Part shown: positions 9,738 through 18,809 of the stretch, one piece after another | How positions within the stretch are numbered: position 1 is the first letter of the stretch | Layout of the letters: each line of letters begins with the position of its first letter | Assembly: GCF_012927325.1 (NCBI RefSeq) | Contig: NZ_JABBGI010000001.1 | Span: forward strand, 124,001-188,000 | DNA: 64,000 bases | Direction of reading: 5' to 3' | Origin: Chryseobacterium antibioticum | GTDB lineage: Bacteria > Bacteroidota > Bacteroidia > Flavobacteriales > Weeksellaceae | Translations under genes and position numbers: made by a program | Notes under the pieces: generated by a model | What the model was told of the DNA's origin: nothing | The model's database searches: none | Seen by the model: only the letters and a program-made list of their open reading frames with translations

Positions 9738-10292
9738 AGGTTTAGATTAAGATTAAGGCTAAGGTTGTTTAGGTATAGATTAAGTTTGACTGTTATTTTT
9801 TAGGTAATTCGTAATTTTATTTAAATCGAATATCACTTCATCAATCAATATCTGTATTTCTAAACAATCATTTTCTGAAAAATATTTTACTCTGTTTCCA
9901 TACATCAAATGATTTTTAGTTTCAAATGCTGAGCCTCTGGAAATATCATAGAACCTGCTTTTATCTTTAGCAGTCCTTCTTCCAAAACCTTCGGCAATAT
10001 TTGCAGCCATACTTTGCGCAGACCTTCTTAGTTGCGAAGTAAGTGCATAGTCTTCCTCTTTAGGTAAGTCAGCAGATATAAGGAAACACCGTTCAGCAAT
10101 ATCCATTGCTTTTTGCCAAACAGGCATTTCGGTAAAATCTTTTATCAATTTATTATCTCTATTTTTCCTCTCAAAAATACTTAAAATATATTAATATCCT
10201 CAATCTAAATTAGCCTCTGCCTTTACCTTAGCCTCTATCTCAGCCTCACTATTCGCCTTTTTCCTATCCTTGAATTTTCTTAATCTAAACCT
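9738..10292. repeat. 15-bp inverted repeat bracketing the four-helix-bundle gene
   Basis: AGGTTTAGATTAAGA at 9738-9752 occurs as its exact reverse complement at 10278-10292. Each copy sits in a longer low-complexity tract, purine-rich on the left (about 9733-9779) and pyrimidine-rich on the right (about 10200-10310), with many variants of TTAAGG, CTAAGG and CCTTAG. The single gene between them may therefore be a discrete unit. Confidence 0.7.
9780..10148 (-). CDS. Four helix bundle protein (23S rRNA intervening-sequence type)
   Basis: 122-residue helical protein of the S23/intervening-sequence family, which forms a four-helix bundle and is related to the Avd subunit of diversity-generating retroelements. 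Typical features are the N-terminal PVWQKAMDIA, the central LTSQLRRSAQSMAANIAEGFGR and the aromatic-polar stretch before the last helix. Molecular function of stand-alone copies is not established. The start is TTG at 10148; the first ATG would remove the first helix's lead residues. It is a lone gene flanked by inverted repeats, facing away from ruvB. No reverse transcriptase is nearby. Confidence 0.88.
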   Translation of the reverse strand: MIKDFTEMPVWQKAMDIAERCFLISADLPKEEDYALTSQLRRSAQSMAANIAEGFGRRTAKDKSRFYDISRGSAFETKNHLMYGNRVKYFSENDCLEIQILIDEVIFDLNKITNYLKNNSQT

Positions 10293-10312
10293 CAACCTTA
10301 GTCTAAATTTGC

Positions 10313-10320
10313 TATCTTTG
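10313..10320 (+). promoter_or_regulatory. -7 promoter element of ruvB
   Basis: TATCTTTG matches the Bacteroidota TAnnTTTG element and lies 19 bases before the ruvB ATG. A second match, TAAATTTG, lies at 10304-10311. I see no clear -33 TTTG. Confidence 0.55.
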
Positions 10321-10339
10321 AGGTAAATGAAATGAATTA

Positions 10340-11362
10340 ATGCCAGATTTTTTACATCCAGATAAGGAAAACTACTCGCATGAAGAGCTTATGCAGGAGG
10401 AGCAGATCCGTCCCCAGAGTTTTAAAGACTTTGCCGGGCAGAGAAAAACTTTGGAAAACCTTGAAGTTTTCGTGAGTGCTGCCAAACGACGCGGTGGAGC
10501 TCTTGATCATGTACTTCTGCACGGTCCGCCGGGTCTGGGTAAAACAACTTTAGCCAATATTATCGCTAATGAACTTGGTGTAGGCTGTAAAATTACTTCC
10601 GGTCCTGTTTTGGACAAACCGGGAAGTTTAGCAGGCTTGCTTACGAATCTGGAAGAAAATGACGTTCTTTTTATTGATGAGATCCACCGTCTTTCTCCTA
10701 TTGTAGAAGAATATCTGTATTCTGCTATGGAGGATTATAAGATAGACATTATGCTGGAAACCGGCCCTAATGCAAGAAGTGTTCAGATTGGTCTGAATCC
10801 TTTTACATTGGTGGGAGCAACTACAAGAAGCGGAATGCTGACGAAGCCGATGTTGGCAAGATTCGGGATCCAGAGCAGACTTGAGTATTATTCGGTTGAG
10901 CTTTTATCGATGATCATTCAGAGGAGTTCAAGGGTTTTAGGAAGTAAGATTTATGAAGATGCAGCGATAGAAATCGCGAGAAGAAGCCGTGGAACTCCGA
11001 GAATTGCGAATGCTTTGTTAAGAAGGGTACGTGATTTTGCTGAGATCAAAGGAAATGGTGAAATTGAGATCAACATTACCAAATATGCATTGAATTCTCT
11101 TAATGTCGATGAGTTCGGATTGGATGAAATGGATAATAAGATCATGCGTGTCATGATAGAAAATTTTAAAGGAAAACCTGTAGGAATTTCTGCGCTTGCT
11201 ACTTCTATTGCTGAAAATCCTGAAACATTGGAAGAGGTTTACGAACCTTTTTTGATTCAGGAAGGATTCATTATCAGAACACCAAGAGGAAGAGAGGTGA
11301 CCGATAAAGCCTATAAGCATTTAAATATAGCCATCCCGAGAAGTCCTGGAGAATTATTTTAA
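10340..11362 (+). CDS. ruvB: Holliday junction branch migration ATPase RuvB
   Basis: Hexameric motor that, with RuvA, drives branch migration of Holliday junctions during recombination and repair. The 340 residues include the N-terminal [11 protein letters not shown] box, Walker A (GPPGLGKTT), Walker B (FIDEIHRL), sensor and arginine-finger region ([14 protein letters not shown]) and the C-terminal winged-helix domain ([19 protein letters not shown]). The protein is complete, starts with ATG and is followed 6 bases later by the PaiB-like gene. Confidence 0.98.
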   Translation: MPDFLHPDKENYSHEELMQEEQIRPQSFKDFAGQRKTLENLEVFVSAAKRRGGALDHVLLHGPPGLGKTTLANIIANELGVGCKITSGPVLDKPGSLAGLLTNLEENDVLFIDEIHRLSPIVEEYLYSAMEDYKIDIMLETGPNARSVQIGLNPFTLVGATTRSGMLTKPMLARFGIQSRLEYYSVELLSMIIQRSSRVLGSKIYEDAAIEIARRSRGTPRIANALLRRVRDFAEIKGNGEIEINITKYALNSLNVDEFGLDEMDNKIMRVMIENFKGKPVGISALATSIAENPETLEEVYEPFLIQEGFIIRTPRGREVTDKAYKHLNIAIPRSPGELF

Positions 11363-11368
11363 CCATCT

Positions 11369-11980
11369 ATGTTTATTCCAAAACTATACAGAAGTGAAGA
11401 TTACAACCTGATGAAAGAAATCATCAGGGAAAATGCTTTTGCTTTACTTATTTCTTCCGTTGAAAAAATAAGGGCTACTCATTCTATGATGATGCTTAAT
11501 GAAGATGACCCGGAGAATATCTATGTGGAAACTCATATTTCAAGAGCCAATCCTCAGGCAAAAACATTAAAGGACGGAGACGAAGTACTTTGTGATTTCC
11601 TTGGAGCCCATACTTATATCTCAAGCAGCTGGTACGACCATATGAACGTATCAACCTGGAATTATGAGGCGGTACAGATCCACGGAAAGGTACAACTGAT
11701 GAATCATGACGAATTGTATCAGCATCTGGACAAATTAACGTCCAAATATGAAAATTTCCAGAAGTGTCCGGTGATGGTGAAAGATATGGGAAGGGAATTT
11801 GTAGAAAAGGAAATGAAAGGCGCTTTCGGGCTGAAAATAATTCCGACAGAAATATTCATCAAGCAAAAACTTTCTCAGAACAGAAAGGAGCATGATTTTC
11901 AAAATATCATTTCGGAGCTTGAAAATTCTGATGAGAATGGAAGAAAGATTGCTGAAAAAATGAAATTAATAAAGAAATAA
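11369..11980 (+). CDS. PaiB-like FMN-binding negative transcriptional regulator family protein
   Basis: 203-residue protein of the split-barrel flavin-binding fold. The opening MFIPKLYR, the following helix (LMKEIIRENAFALLIS) and the motif THISRANPQ are typical of the PaiB family, as is the later SSSWY...VSTWNYEAVQIHG stretch. Bacillus PaiB represses sporulation and protease genes, but the function of homologues in Bacteroidota is unknown. It lies 6 bases after ruvB and 14 before the MBL hydrolase, so the block is probably cotranscribed. Confidence 0.85.
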   Translation: MFIPKLYRSEDYNLMKEIIRENAFALLISSVEKIRATHSMMMLNEDDPENIYVETHISRANPQAKTLKDGDEVLCDFLGAHTYISSSWYDHMNVSTWNYEAVQIHGKVQLMNHDELYQHLDKLTSKYENFQKCPVMVKDMGREFVEKEMKGAFGLKIIPTEIFIKQKLSQNRKEHDFQNIISELENSDENGRKIAEKMKLIKK

Positions 11981-11994
11981 TAATCAAAATATAT

Positions 11995-12861
11995 ATGAAA
12001 TTATATCCAATACAATGTGGAAAATTTAAACTGGATGGCGGTGCCATGTTTGGAGTCGTCCCAAAGAGTTTGTGGGAAAAAACCAATCCTGCAGACGAAA
12101 AAAACCTAATCGAACTGGGAACAAGATCCCTGCTTATAGAAGACGGCAAGAAACTGATTCTTGTGGACTGCGGTCTTGGCAATAAACAAGATGATAAATT
12201 CTTCGGTCATTATTCTCTTTGGGGAGATGACAGTCTTGATAAAAATTTAAAGAAATTCGGTTTTGTAAAAGAGGATATCACCGATGTTTTCCTTACTCAC
12301 CTTCACTTTGACCATTGCGGAGGTGCCATCGAATGGAATGACGACAGAACAGGATATAGACCTGCTTTTAAAAATGCCCAGTTCTGGACCAATGAAAACC
12401 ACTGGAAATGGGCTACAGAGCCTAATCCAAGAGAAAAAGCAAGTTTCCTGAAGGAGAATATCCTTCCGATACAGGAAAGTGGACAACTTAACTTTTTACC
12501 TCTTCCAACTACAGGAAATTACGGTTTTGCACCTGATTTGAAAATGGATGTGATCTTTGTAGACGGACATACGGAAAAGCAAATGCTTCCGGTGATCCAA
12601 TACCAGGAAAAAACAATTGTTTTCGCAGCGGATCTTATTCCTACTGCGGGACATATCAACCAGGTGTATGTGATGGGATATGATACCAGACCTCTTCTCA
12701 CTATGGAAGAAAAAGGAAAGTTCCTGAAACAGTGCGTAGATAATGAATATTTACTGTTCTTTGAACATGACGCTCACAATGAATTAGCGAGCCTTAAAAT
12801 GACTGAAAAAGGAGTAAGATTGGATGAAATTCACAGTTTTAATGACGTTTTTGGATATTAA
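11995..12861 (+). CDS. MBL-fold metallo-hydrolase
   Basis: 288-residue cytoplasmic hydrolase with the metallo-beta-lactamase fold. The metal-binding HxHxDH motif is intact (THLHFDHCGG, about residues 100-110), preceded by a VDCGLGN strand and followed by a later histidine in FVDGHTEKQ and an aspartate in FAADLIPT. The overall pattern is of the lactonase/glyoxalase-like branch, but the substrate cannot be read. It lies between the PaiB-like gene and coaE on the same strand. Confidence 0.88.
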   Translation: MKLYPIQCGKFKLDGGAMFGVVPKSLWEKTNPADEKNLIELGTRSLLIEDGKKLILVDCGLGNKQDDKFFGHYSLWGDDSLDKNLKKFGFVKEDITDVFLTHLHFDHCGGAIEWNDDRTGYRPAFKNAQFWTNENHWKWATEPNPREKASFLKENILPIQESGQLNFLPLPTTGNYGFAPDLKMDVIFVDGHTEKQMLPVIQYQEKTIVFAADLIPTAGHINQVYVMGYDTRPLLTMEEKGKFLKQCVDNEYLLFFEHDAHNELASLKMTEKGVRLDEIHSFNDVFGY

Positions 12862-12870
12862 CTTTTGATT

Positions 12871-13500
12871 ATGGAAGAATTACATTCAGAAACACAGAAA
12901 GCAGAACCGGAACCATCACCCAAGATCATTGGGCTTACCGGCGGTATAGGCTCAGGAAAGACTACTGTAGCCCATTTTATTGAGGAGTTTGGTTTCCCGG
13001 TTTATTATTCTGATGACAGGGCGAAAACCATTGTAAATGACAGTGAAGACCTCAAAATAAAGATCAAAGAATTGCTGGGCGAAGAAGCTTATGATTCAAA
13101 CGGCTTTTACAATAGAAAGTATGTAGCAGAAAAGGTGTTTAACAATAAAGATCTGCTTCATGAATTGAACGAAATCATTCATCCCGCTGTAAAGATTGAT
13201 TTTGAAGAATGGCTGAAAAAACAGACCAAATATTTAGTCTTCAAAGAAACAGCGTTATTGTTTGAATTAAAACTGAACAGACAGTGCTACAAATCTCTTC
13301 TGGTGACTGCGGAAGATAATATCAGAACCAAAAGGGTAATGGACAGAGACGGAAAAACCTACCGTGAAGTAGAATCCGTTATGGAAAAGCAAATGCCTGA
13401 AAAGGATAAGATCAAACTGGCAGACTGTATTATTTACAACAACACCAACCTGGAGGATCTTAAGGAACAAACCGAACGGATCATCTTCAGTATTGAATAA
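12871..13500 (+). CDS. coaE: Dephospho-CoA kinase
   Basis: Phosphorylates dephospho-CoA to CoA, the last step of CoA synthesis. The P-loop GLTGGIGSGKTT lies near residues 24-35, followed by the CoaE pattern PVYYSDDRAK, the HPAVK motif and the lid region. A non-standard N-terminal extension of about 20 charged residues (with PEPSPK) precedes the first strand. I choose the ATG at 12871; an in-frame TTG two codons upstream is less likely. The gene ends at a strong terminator that separates the housekeeping block from the peptide cluster. Confidence 0.95.
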   Translation: MEELHSETQKAEPEPSPKIIGLTGGIGSGKTTVAHFIEEFGFPVYYSDDRAKTIVNDSEDLKIKIKELLGEEAYDSNGFYNRKYVAEKVFNNKDLLHELNEIIHPAVKIDFEEWLKKQTKYLVFKETALLFELKLNRQCYKSLLVTAEDNIRTKRVMDRDGKTYREVESVMEKQMPEKDKIKLADCIIYNNTNLEDLKEQTERIIFSIE

Positions 13501-13504
13501 AAAG

Positions 13505-13536
13505 AACCTCGTTAGAAATACTCTAACGAGGTTTTT
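13505..13536. terminator. Bidirectional terminator between coaE and the dehydratase operon
   Basis: A perfect 12-bp stem (AACCTCGTTAGA at 13505-13516, complement at 13522-13533) with loop AATAC, A-rich before and T-rich after. It closes both coaE and the convergent peptide-modification operon. Confidence 0.95.
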
Positions 13537-13543
13537 ATTTATA

Positions 13544-14392
13544 TTATTGATTGTTTTGGTAAACAGAGGTTTTGTAGTGTCTCAATAGATAATCATAGAT
13601 TACCATTTCAAATAATCTTTGATTGGAAACAAAGAGTCTGTTGATATTCATATGAAAAATACTCTGGAAAAAATGTTGTAAAGGGATTCCCAAAGATCCA
13701 TTTTTATTATGAATTAGTATGTTTTGAAAAACAGCACTGCTTTCTTCAATATTGGAAATAACAGCATTTCTTTCTTCTGAAAATTCTTCAGACCGGACAA
13801 ATTCTGTAAATTTTGGCTTAAATTCTCTATATTTTTTATCCAATTGACTATTCAATTTTTTATCCGCCTTGAATTCGGTTTTAAAAGCATGATTAAAATT
13901 TTTTATCCAATCCAGTTTTTCATGAACCGTTATTTTAAGTTGCTTTAATATTTCATCAATATAAAAGAGACTGATAATAATTTTTTCCTCATCATCATAA
14001 TCTAAACATAGAAGTGTAAATTCACTGTTTTTACAGAATAACTGTTCAGCATCTTCGATCGTATTTTCTCCATATCTTTCAATTTCCCTGCTATATGTAT
14101 CGATTAAAATATTCGAAATTTCACCGCTATTAAGGTATTCCAGCAAAGCCTGGTTTATTCTGTCAAGTACTGTTCCATAATACTCAATAATATTTAATCT
14201 GAATCGTATGCGGATGTGAGGTTTAGGATCAGTATAACGAAGAAAAAACCATTGTGAGATATAATTGTTCTTTTGAAAATCTTCCACTAAAGACTGTATC
14301 GCTTCTTCCAAAATTCCATCTGCCGTTTTTATTCCCGTATAAATTTTCAGGTAAAGCCATTCGGTTCCCGGACTAAATTTTCTTTTTACCAT
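13544..14392 (-). CDS. Split lantibiotic dehydratase, elimination-domain protein (thiopeptide-type bacteriocin biosynthesis protein)
   Basis: 282-residue stand-alone equivalent of the C-terminal domain of LanB, which in the family removes glutamate from glutamylated Ser/Thr to leave dehydroalanine or dehydrobutyrine. The residues corresponding to the known catalytic set appear intact: LRYTDPKPHIRIRFR (Arg52 region), YSREIERYG (Arg102 region) and a C-terminal HMNINRLF (His247). The correspondence to NisB Arg786, Arg826 and His961 is by motif, not alignment. It begins 3 bases after the glutamylation gene and is the last gene before the terminator. The split form is known from thiopeptide clusters and some Bacteroidota lanthipeptide clusters. 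Confidence 0.9.
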   Translation of the reverse strand: MVKRKFSPGTEWLYLKIYTGIKTADGILEEAIQSLVEDFQKNNYISQWFFLRYTDPKPHIRIRFRLNIIEYYGTVLDRINQALLEYLNSGEISNILIDTYSREIERYGENTIEDAEQLFCKNSEFTLLCLDYDDEEKIIISLFYIDEILKQLKITVHEKLDWIKNFNHAFKTEFKADKKLNSQLDKKYREFKPKFTEFVRSEEFSEERNAVISNIEESSAVFQNILIHNKNGSLGIPLQHFFQSIFHMNINRLFVSNQRLFEMVIYDYLLRHYKTSVYQNNQ

Positions 14393-14395
14393 AAC

Positions 14396-16606
14396 CTATT
14401 TCCTGTTTTTATACATTGGAAAGATAAACTCATGCTTATAATCATCATTTTCGTTGCATAAAAATTCTTCAATGATAATAGATTTTTTTAGCTTTATGGT
14501 TTCGATAAAAAGTTTTGCCATATCATAATTTTCCAGATTCATTGTTAAAGTATTATCAAAATTTACCCATTGAATCCATGATGGAATTTTCCTCTTAATT
14601 CTCCAATTTTCAAGCTGGATCAGAAAATGTTCTCTATCCAGTAAATCAAAAGAAATAATATCTTTTTCCGCTATCTTCCATTGGGCTTTTGACAGTATAA
14701 TATTCCCATACTCTACTCTTGGTAAAAATTTATAAATATGTTCTAATCCTCCCCATGTAAAATATAATCCTTTTCGTATATCCTGAGAATAAAGATCAGA
14801 GAGGAAGTGATACATAGGTAAAGTGTTACCGGAATAATTATGGGCATTTGTTAAATAAGGTCTTATTTCTTTATTCAGCTTTTTGGAACGTAAAACAATT
14901 CTTTCATTTTTCAAAGAAATATATAAATCATCTACCGGTATTTGTTTTTCTTTTGGTAGTACAGATTGGGACAAATAAGGGATTTCATATTGTCTTAAGG
15001 TTGGCCTTCTGATCAAATTTCCGATTCTTGCTTCGGGTAAATGAACGATTTCTGCCAAAATATAATCAGAATTTAATTCCTGCTCTTTTTTTGCAATTGC
15101 TTTTGAAAGGGTTTGCAGCTCTGACCTTTCCGAACAAAATCTTCCCAGCAGATTCGCTGCGCTGCTTCCTGTACTGGTATTTAAGAATAGCTTTTCGCGA
15201 TTATTATCCGAAATAATCTCTGTTAAAAAAGAAATAGTGTCAGGTAAATCATCCCAATTTTCTTCAAAATATTTGAAATCGTCGTCCAACAATTCTATTT
15301 TATACGCGTCTTCCAGTAAAGCATTTTGTAATTTTTCATTAAGAATTGCATGAACCGGAGTAAGTTTAATATGCAAATTCTCATCTTTTTTGGAAGTTGA
15401 TAGCTGCAAATCTTCCAAATAGGGATGAAGTCCTTTTGCTGCATTATCTTGCTTATAGCCAATTCCAACTTCTGCATCAAGAACATACACTAAAGGCACT
15501 TCTTGTGTTTCAAATCTTTCGTTAAATGCTTTTTTGAATTTTTCTAAGTAATTATTTTTTTTGTTCCGGTTTAGTTTATTTAAAAAGACAACTCCTTTTT
15601 TTACCTCTTTTTTCCAATGATTGGGTAAAACAAATTGTCTTTCCGAATACAAATCGGTCTGAAAAAGATATTTTTTTTCATACTCAGCACCAAAAGATTT
15701 AATTAATTCTTCTGTTTGAGTATATTTTAAAACTGGATTTCCAATGTTTTGATCCAATTCAGTTAATTTATTCTTTACAGAAATTAGAATATTCAACTCT
15801 TTATATTCCTCTATTTTTTCCAGAATAAAAATAAGGATGTCTAAAAAATCTTTTCCGGATACATTCGGCTCTAATTCACTTACAAGAACCTGATTATCTA
15901 TCAGCTCATTAATAAATTCCAAAGATTCTTCTTGGGTTATTTCATGATTAATAAGGGTTTCTGCTAGCTGTTGCAGTGTTTTACCTTCTTTTGACAGTTC
16001 AAGCACTTGCTCTAATTCTGCAGACAGAGGTACCGATGAAATAACATAATCTCTTTTCCCACCAGTATATTGATATTCCACATAACGGATTTTGTTTCCT
16101 ATCCTGTAAATACTATTGTTTGGAAATAGCAACAACCTATTTCTTATTTCAGGTAATTGTATAAAATGCTGAGCCAGGGAAACAAGAAAATACATATCCA
16201 ATTTGGTATCTCTAACTAACTGTCCATCTTTTGTCTGATCCGGATGACTCGCAGATTCCCTATTTATTACCCCTTCACCAAATTCCCCTAAACTAACACA
16301 AGAAAATAAGCCGAATGGTGTACAACGGGTACTCATTCGGCTATAGTATTTTAATATGGTATTTTTTAGTTTTTGATCGTCTTTTGGTAAAAACTTTTTT
16401 TCGGAATTTACCCATTTAGCCAATTCTTCATATAAGTATGGCGAAGCTAAGTAAATGGCTTCCTTAAAAATAGAACTCCCCGTAATTTCTTTTAATTCGC
16501 TATCCGAAATTTCTTTTTTATTAAATCTTTCTACAAAATTTTTGCAAGAAAATATGGGAGTACGCACAACATACTCATTAAAAAATTGGTAAGGAAAACG
16601 AGACAT
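14396..16606 (-). CDS. Split lantibiotic dehydratase, glutamylation-domain protein (LanB N-terminal)
   Basis: 736-residue equivalent of the N-terminal part of LanB, which uses glutamyl-tRNA to esterify Ser/Thr in a peptide substrate. The family hallmark RMSTRCTPFGLFS is present, with Arg90, Arg94 and Thr96 in the same spacing as NisB Arg83, Arg87 and Thr89, and an Asp in RDTKLDMYFL follows. The opening PYQFFNEYVVRTP is typical of Bacteroidota LanB. The leader-binding region lies in the N-terminal third. The gene abuts the upstream peptidase (stop and start on adjacent bases). Together with the next gene it totals 1018 residues, close to a full-length LanB, so this is a clean split and not a truncation. 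Confidence 0.93.
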   Translation of the reverse strand: MSRFPYQFFNEYVVRTPIFSCKNFVERFNKKEISDSELKEITGSSIFKEAIYLASPYLYEELAKWVNSEKKFLPKDDQKLKNTILKYYSRMSTRCTPFGLFSCVSLGEFGEGVINRESASHPDQTKDGQLVRDTKLDMYFLVSLAQHFIQLPEIRNRLLLFPNNSIYRIGNKIRYVEYQYTGGKRDYVISSVPLSAELEQVLELSKEGKTLQQLAETLINHEITQEESLEFINELIDNQVLVSELEPNVSGKDFLDILIFILEKIEEYKELNILISVKNKLTELDQNIGNPVLKYTQTEELIKSFGAEYEKKYLFQTDLYSERQFVLPNHWKKEVKKGVVFLNKLNRNKKNNYLEKFKKAFNERFETQEVPLVYVLDAEVGIGYKQDNAAKGLHPYLEDLQLSTSKKDENLHIKLTPVHAILNEKLQNALLEDAYKIELLDDDFKYFEENWDDLPDTISFLTEIISDNNREKLFLNTSTGSSAANLLGRFCSERSELQTLSKAIAKKEQELNSDYILAEIVHLPEARIGNLIRRPTLRQYEIPYLSQSVLPKEKQIPVDDLYISLKNERIVLRSKKLNKEIRPYLTNAHNYSGNTLPMYHFLSDLYSQDIRKGLYFTWGGLEHIYKFLPRVEYGNIILSKAQWKIAEKDIISFDLLDREHFLIQLENWRIKRKIPSWIQWVNFDNTLTMNLENYDMAKLFIETIKLKKSIIIEEFLCNENDDYKHEFIFPMYKNRK

Positions 16607-18790
16607 CTATTTTTTTGTATTTTCTTTTGGTTGGTAATCAGGATGCCCCAATTGCCAGAAGGCAAATGCAAAGATATCTCCTATACCGGCATATTGCTGG
16701 GCCACAGGAATATTAGCTCCATGCCCTCCCTCAAAATCTATTTTTAGTAATATTGCGTTGTCGGAGGCATCATCAGCCATTAATTTTGCTGCAAATTTTG
16801 CAGGCATCCATGGGGAAACTCTCTGATCATTTATTCCTGCTGTGATCAAAGTTGCAGGATACTTCACTCCTTTTTTAATGTGATGATAAGCATCCATTTC
16901 TAATAAGGCTTTAAATTCTTTTGGATCTTTTACACTTCCAAATTCTTGCGGTTGCCCATTAGAAGTTACTTCTTCCCTAAGCATATTTAGAGATCCCACT
17001 TCTGCAATAACAGCTTTAAAAAGATCCGGTCTTTCGGTCATTGCTCTACCCACTGTAATTCCTCCTGCACTACCTCCCCAAATCGCTATTTTCTCTTTTG
17101 AAGTATATTTTTCTTTTACAAGGTATTCTGTACAATCTATTAAATCTCTCCAAGTGTTAGACTTTGTCTCTTTATATCCTCCCAAACGCCACCGTTCTCC
17201 TTTTTCTCCCCCTCCTCTGACATGAGCAATTGCCATTATACCTCCTTGACTTACCCATAATAAATAACTTTTAGCAAAAGCAGGACTGTCAACTACTCCA
17301 TAAGAGCCATAAGCTTCTATTAACATTGGAGATTTACCATTTTTAACTAAGTTTTTATTATAAATCAAAGATAATGGGATTTCTTCGCCATCTCTGGCTT
17401 TTACAGTTATCTCTTTTGCTACTATATCTTTGAATTCAGGGTATTCTATAATTGGTACAAGATTTTCCGGCTTGAAAGTATTGGTTTTAGCATCATATCT
17501 AAAACGCTGTTCATCATTTGCCCATCCTGAACATGTCATCCAGATATCCGGGAAATCTTGTCCTTTAGATTGTAAGTCAATATTTCCTGATGGATATGGA
17601 AGTCCGATAGGAATATCTTCCCCATTTTTATATAAATATAATTTAGCCTCTACGCCGTTTTTAGTGGTAGTATAATAGATGCCGTCTTTCGTAATTTTAT
17701 AACCTTTTATAATTTCATCTTTTTTTTCAGGAATTAAAACCTCAGCATTTTTAAAATCTGGATTATCAATGCTGGTTTTACATAATTTATTAAGAGATGA
17801 ATTATAGGATGATTGAAAAATAACCTTATCATTCCAAAAATCTAAATTTTTAGCTTTATCATTTGATTCGGAAAACGGTTTCCAATTTTTCTTACCGGCT
17901 AACAGATCTTTTTTACTTATTATAAATGTCTTTCTGTAAGGTTGAAAGTCCACCAGCATTCCTTTATAATACTGATCCTCAATATTATACTCCAAAATCA
18001 TAGGAAACTGGTCTGCAGTAATTTTTAAATCTGGATTATTTTTGGCAGAAAAAACGTCAATTAATTTTTTGGGATCTGTTCCTAACTTATATAAAACAGT
18101 CTGGGTATTTTTATAAAAATCTATAGATTTTGGATCAATTGTTGAAAAAGCGACATAAATAAAACCACTATTATCATCTAGCCATTTTATCCCATCCAAA
18201 GTAGCGGGCGCTGTATTTGCAATAAATTCAGGATAAACTTGTTTTTTTTTCACATCGATGATAATCAAATCTGAAAGCTCTGCTCCCTTCTCTGCCATTG
18301 AAACAGCAATTTTACCACCATCCCAACTAGGGCTAATATAATTGATTACAAATTCATGATTAGGTTCTGAATTTTTGTAATTGATAGGATCATAAAGTAA
18401 TTCTTCTTTCCCTGAATCTCTTTCTCTATAATATAGTTTTGCTATTTTTTCATCAGCATTCCTTTTTAGATAAAAATATTTATCATTATTAGTTATTTTC
18501 AATTCAGATATAGAATAGCCTCTCCTTTTATCAAACTCTAATCTTTTTTCTACATAATAGTTTCTTTTAGAAATTAGATTAAGAACAGAATTTGTATAAG
18601 CAGTCTGCGACTTCATCCAATTGATCGTCTGAGGATTTTCTAAATCTTCCAGATTTCTGTACTCATCCAATATTTTAGTTCCAAAATATTCATCAGTAGT
18701 AGGTTTTGAAAGTGCTAAATTTGTTTTTTGAGCATTGATAAAGTTGCAGAAAACAAAATTAATCAGAAGAATAAAATGTGTTTTTTTCAT
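16607..18790 (-). CDS. Secreted prolyl oligopeptidase, S9 family (copy 1)
   Basis: 727-residue serine peptidase that cuts short peptides after proline. A signal peptide ends at about residue 20 (NFINAQ), so it should act in the periplasm or outside. The beta-propeller domain is followed by the alpha/beta-hydrolase domain, with the nucleophile in IWGGSAGGI (about Ser573), aspartate in INDQRVSPW (about 654) and histidine in EGGHGANI (about 690). It is a close paralogue of the next upstream gene. In other lanthipeptide systems (for example FlaP) such enzymes trim leaders, so a maturation or degradation role here is a reasonable inference. Confidence 0.93.
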   Translation of the reverse strand: MKKTHFILLINFVFCNFINAQKTNLALSKPTTDEYFGTKILDEYRNLEDLENPQTINWMKSQTAYTNSVLNLISKRNYYVEKRLEFDKRRGYSISELKITNNDKYFYLKRNADEKIAKLYYRERDSGKEELLYDPINYKNSEPNHEFVINYISPSWDGGKIAVSMAEKGAELSDLIIIDVKKKQVYPEFIANTAPATLDGIKWLDDNSGFIYVAFSTIDPKSIDFYKNTQTVLYKLGTDPKKLIDVFSAKNNPDLKITADQFPMILEYNIEDQYYKGMLVDFQPYRKTFIISKKDLLAGKKNWKPFSESNDKAKNLDFWNDKVIFQSSYNSSLNKLCKTSIDNPDFKNAEVLIPEKKDEIIKGYKITKDGIYYTTTKNGVEAKLYLYKNGEDIPIGLPYPSGNIDLQSKGQDFPDIWMTCSGWANDEQRFRYDAKTNTFKPENLVPIIEYPEFKDIVAKEITVKARDGEEIPLSLIYNKNLVKNGKSPMLIEAYGSYGVVDSPAFAKSYLLWVSQGGIMAIAHVRGGGEKGERWRLGGYKETKSNTWRDLIDCTEYLVKEKYTSKEKIAIWGGSAGGITVGRAMTERPDLFKAVIAEVGSLNMLREEVTSNGQPQEFGSVKDPKEFKALLEMDAYHHIKKGVKYPATLITAGINDQRVSPWMPAKFAAKLMADDASDNAILLKIDFEGGHGANIPVAQQYAGIGDIFAFAFWQLGHPDYQPKENTKK

Positions 18791-18809
18791 AGGTTATAAA
18801 ATGGGAAAA

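Noticed and set aside
14390-14400. Frameshift splitting a single full-length LanB gene
   Set aside because: The first gene ends in a normal stop, the second has its own ATG 3 bases later, and both show complete motif sets; split dehydratases are known.
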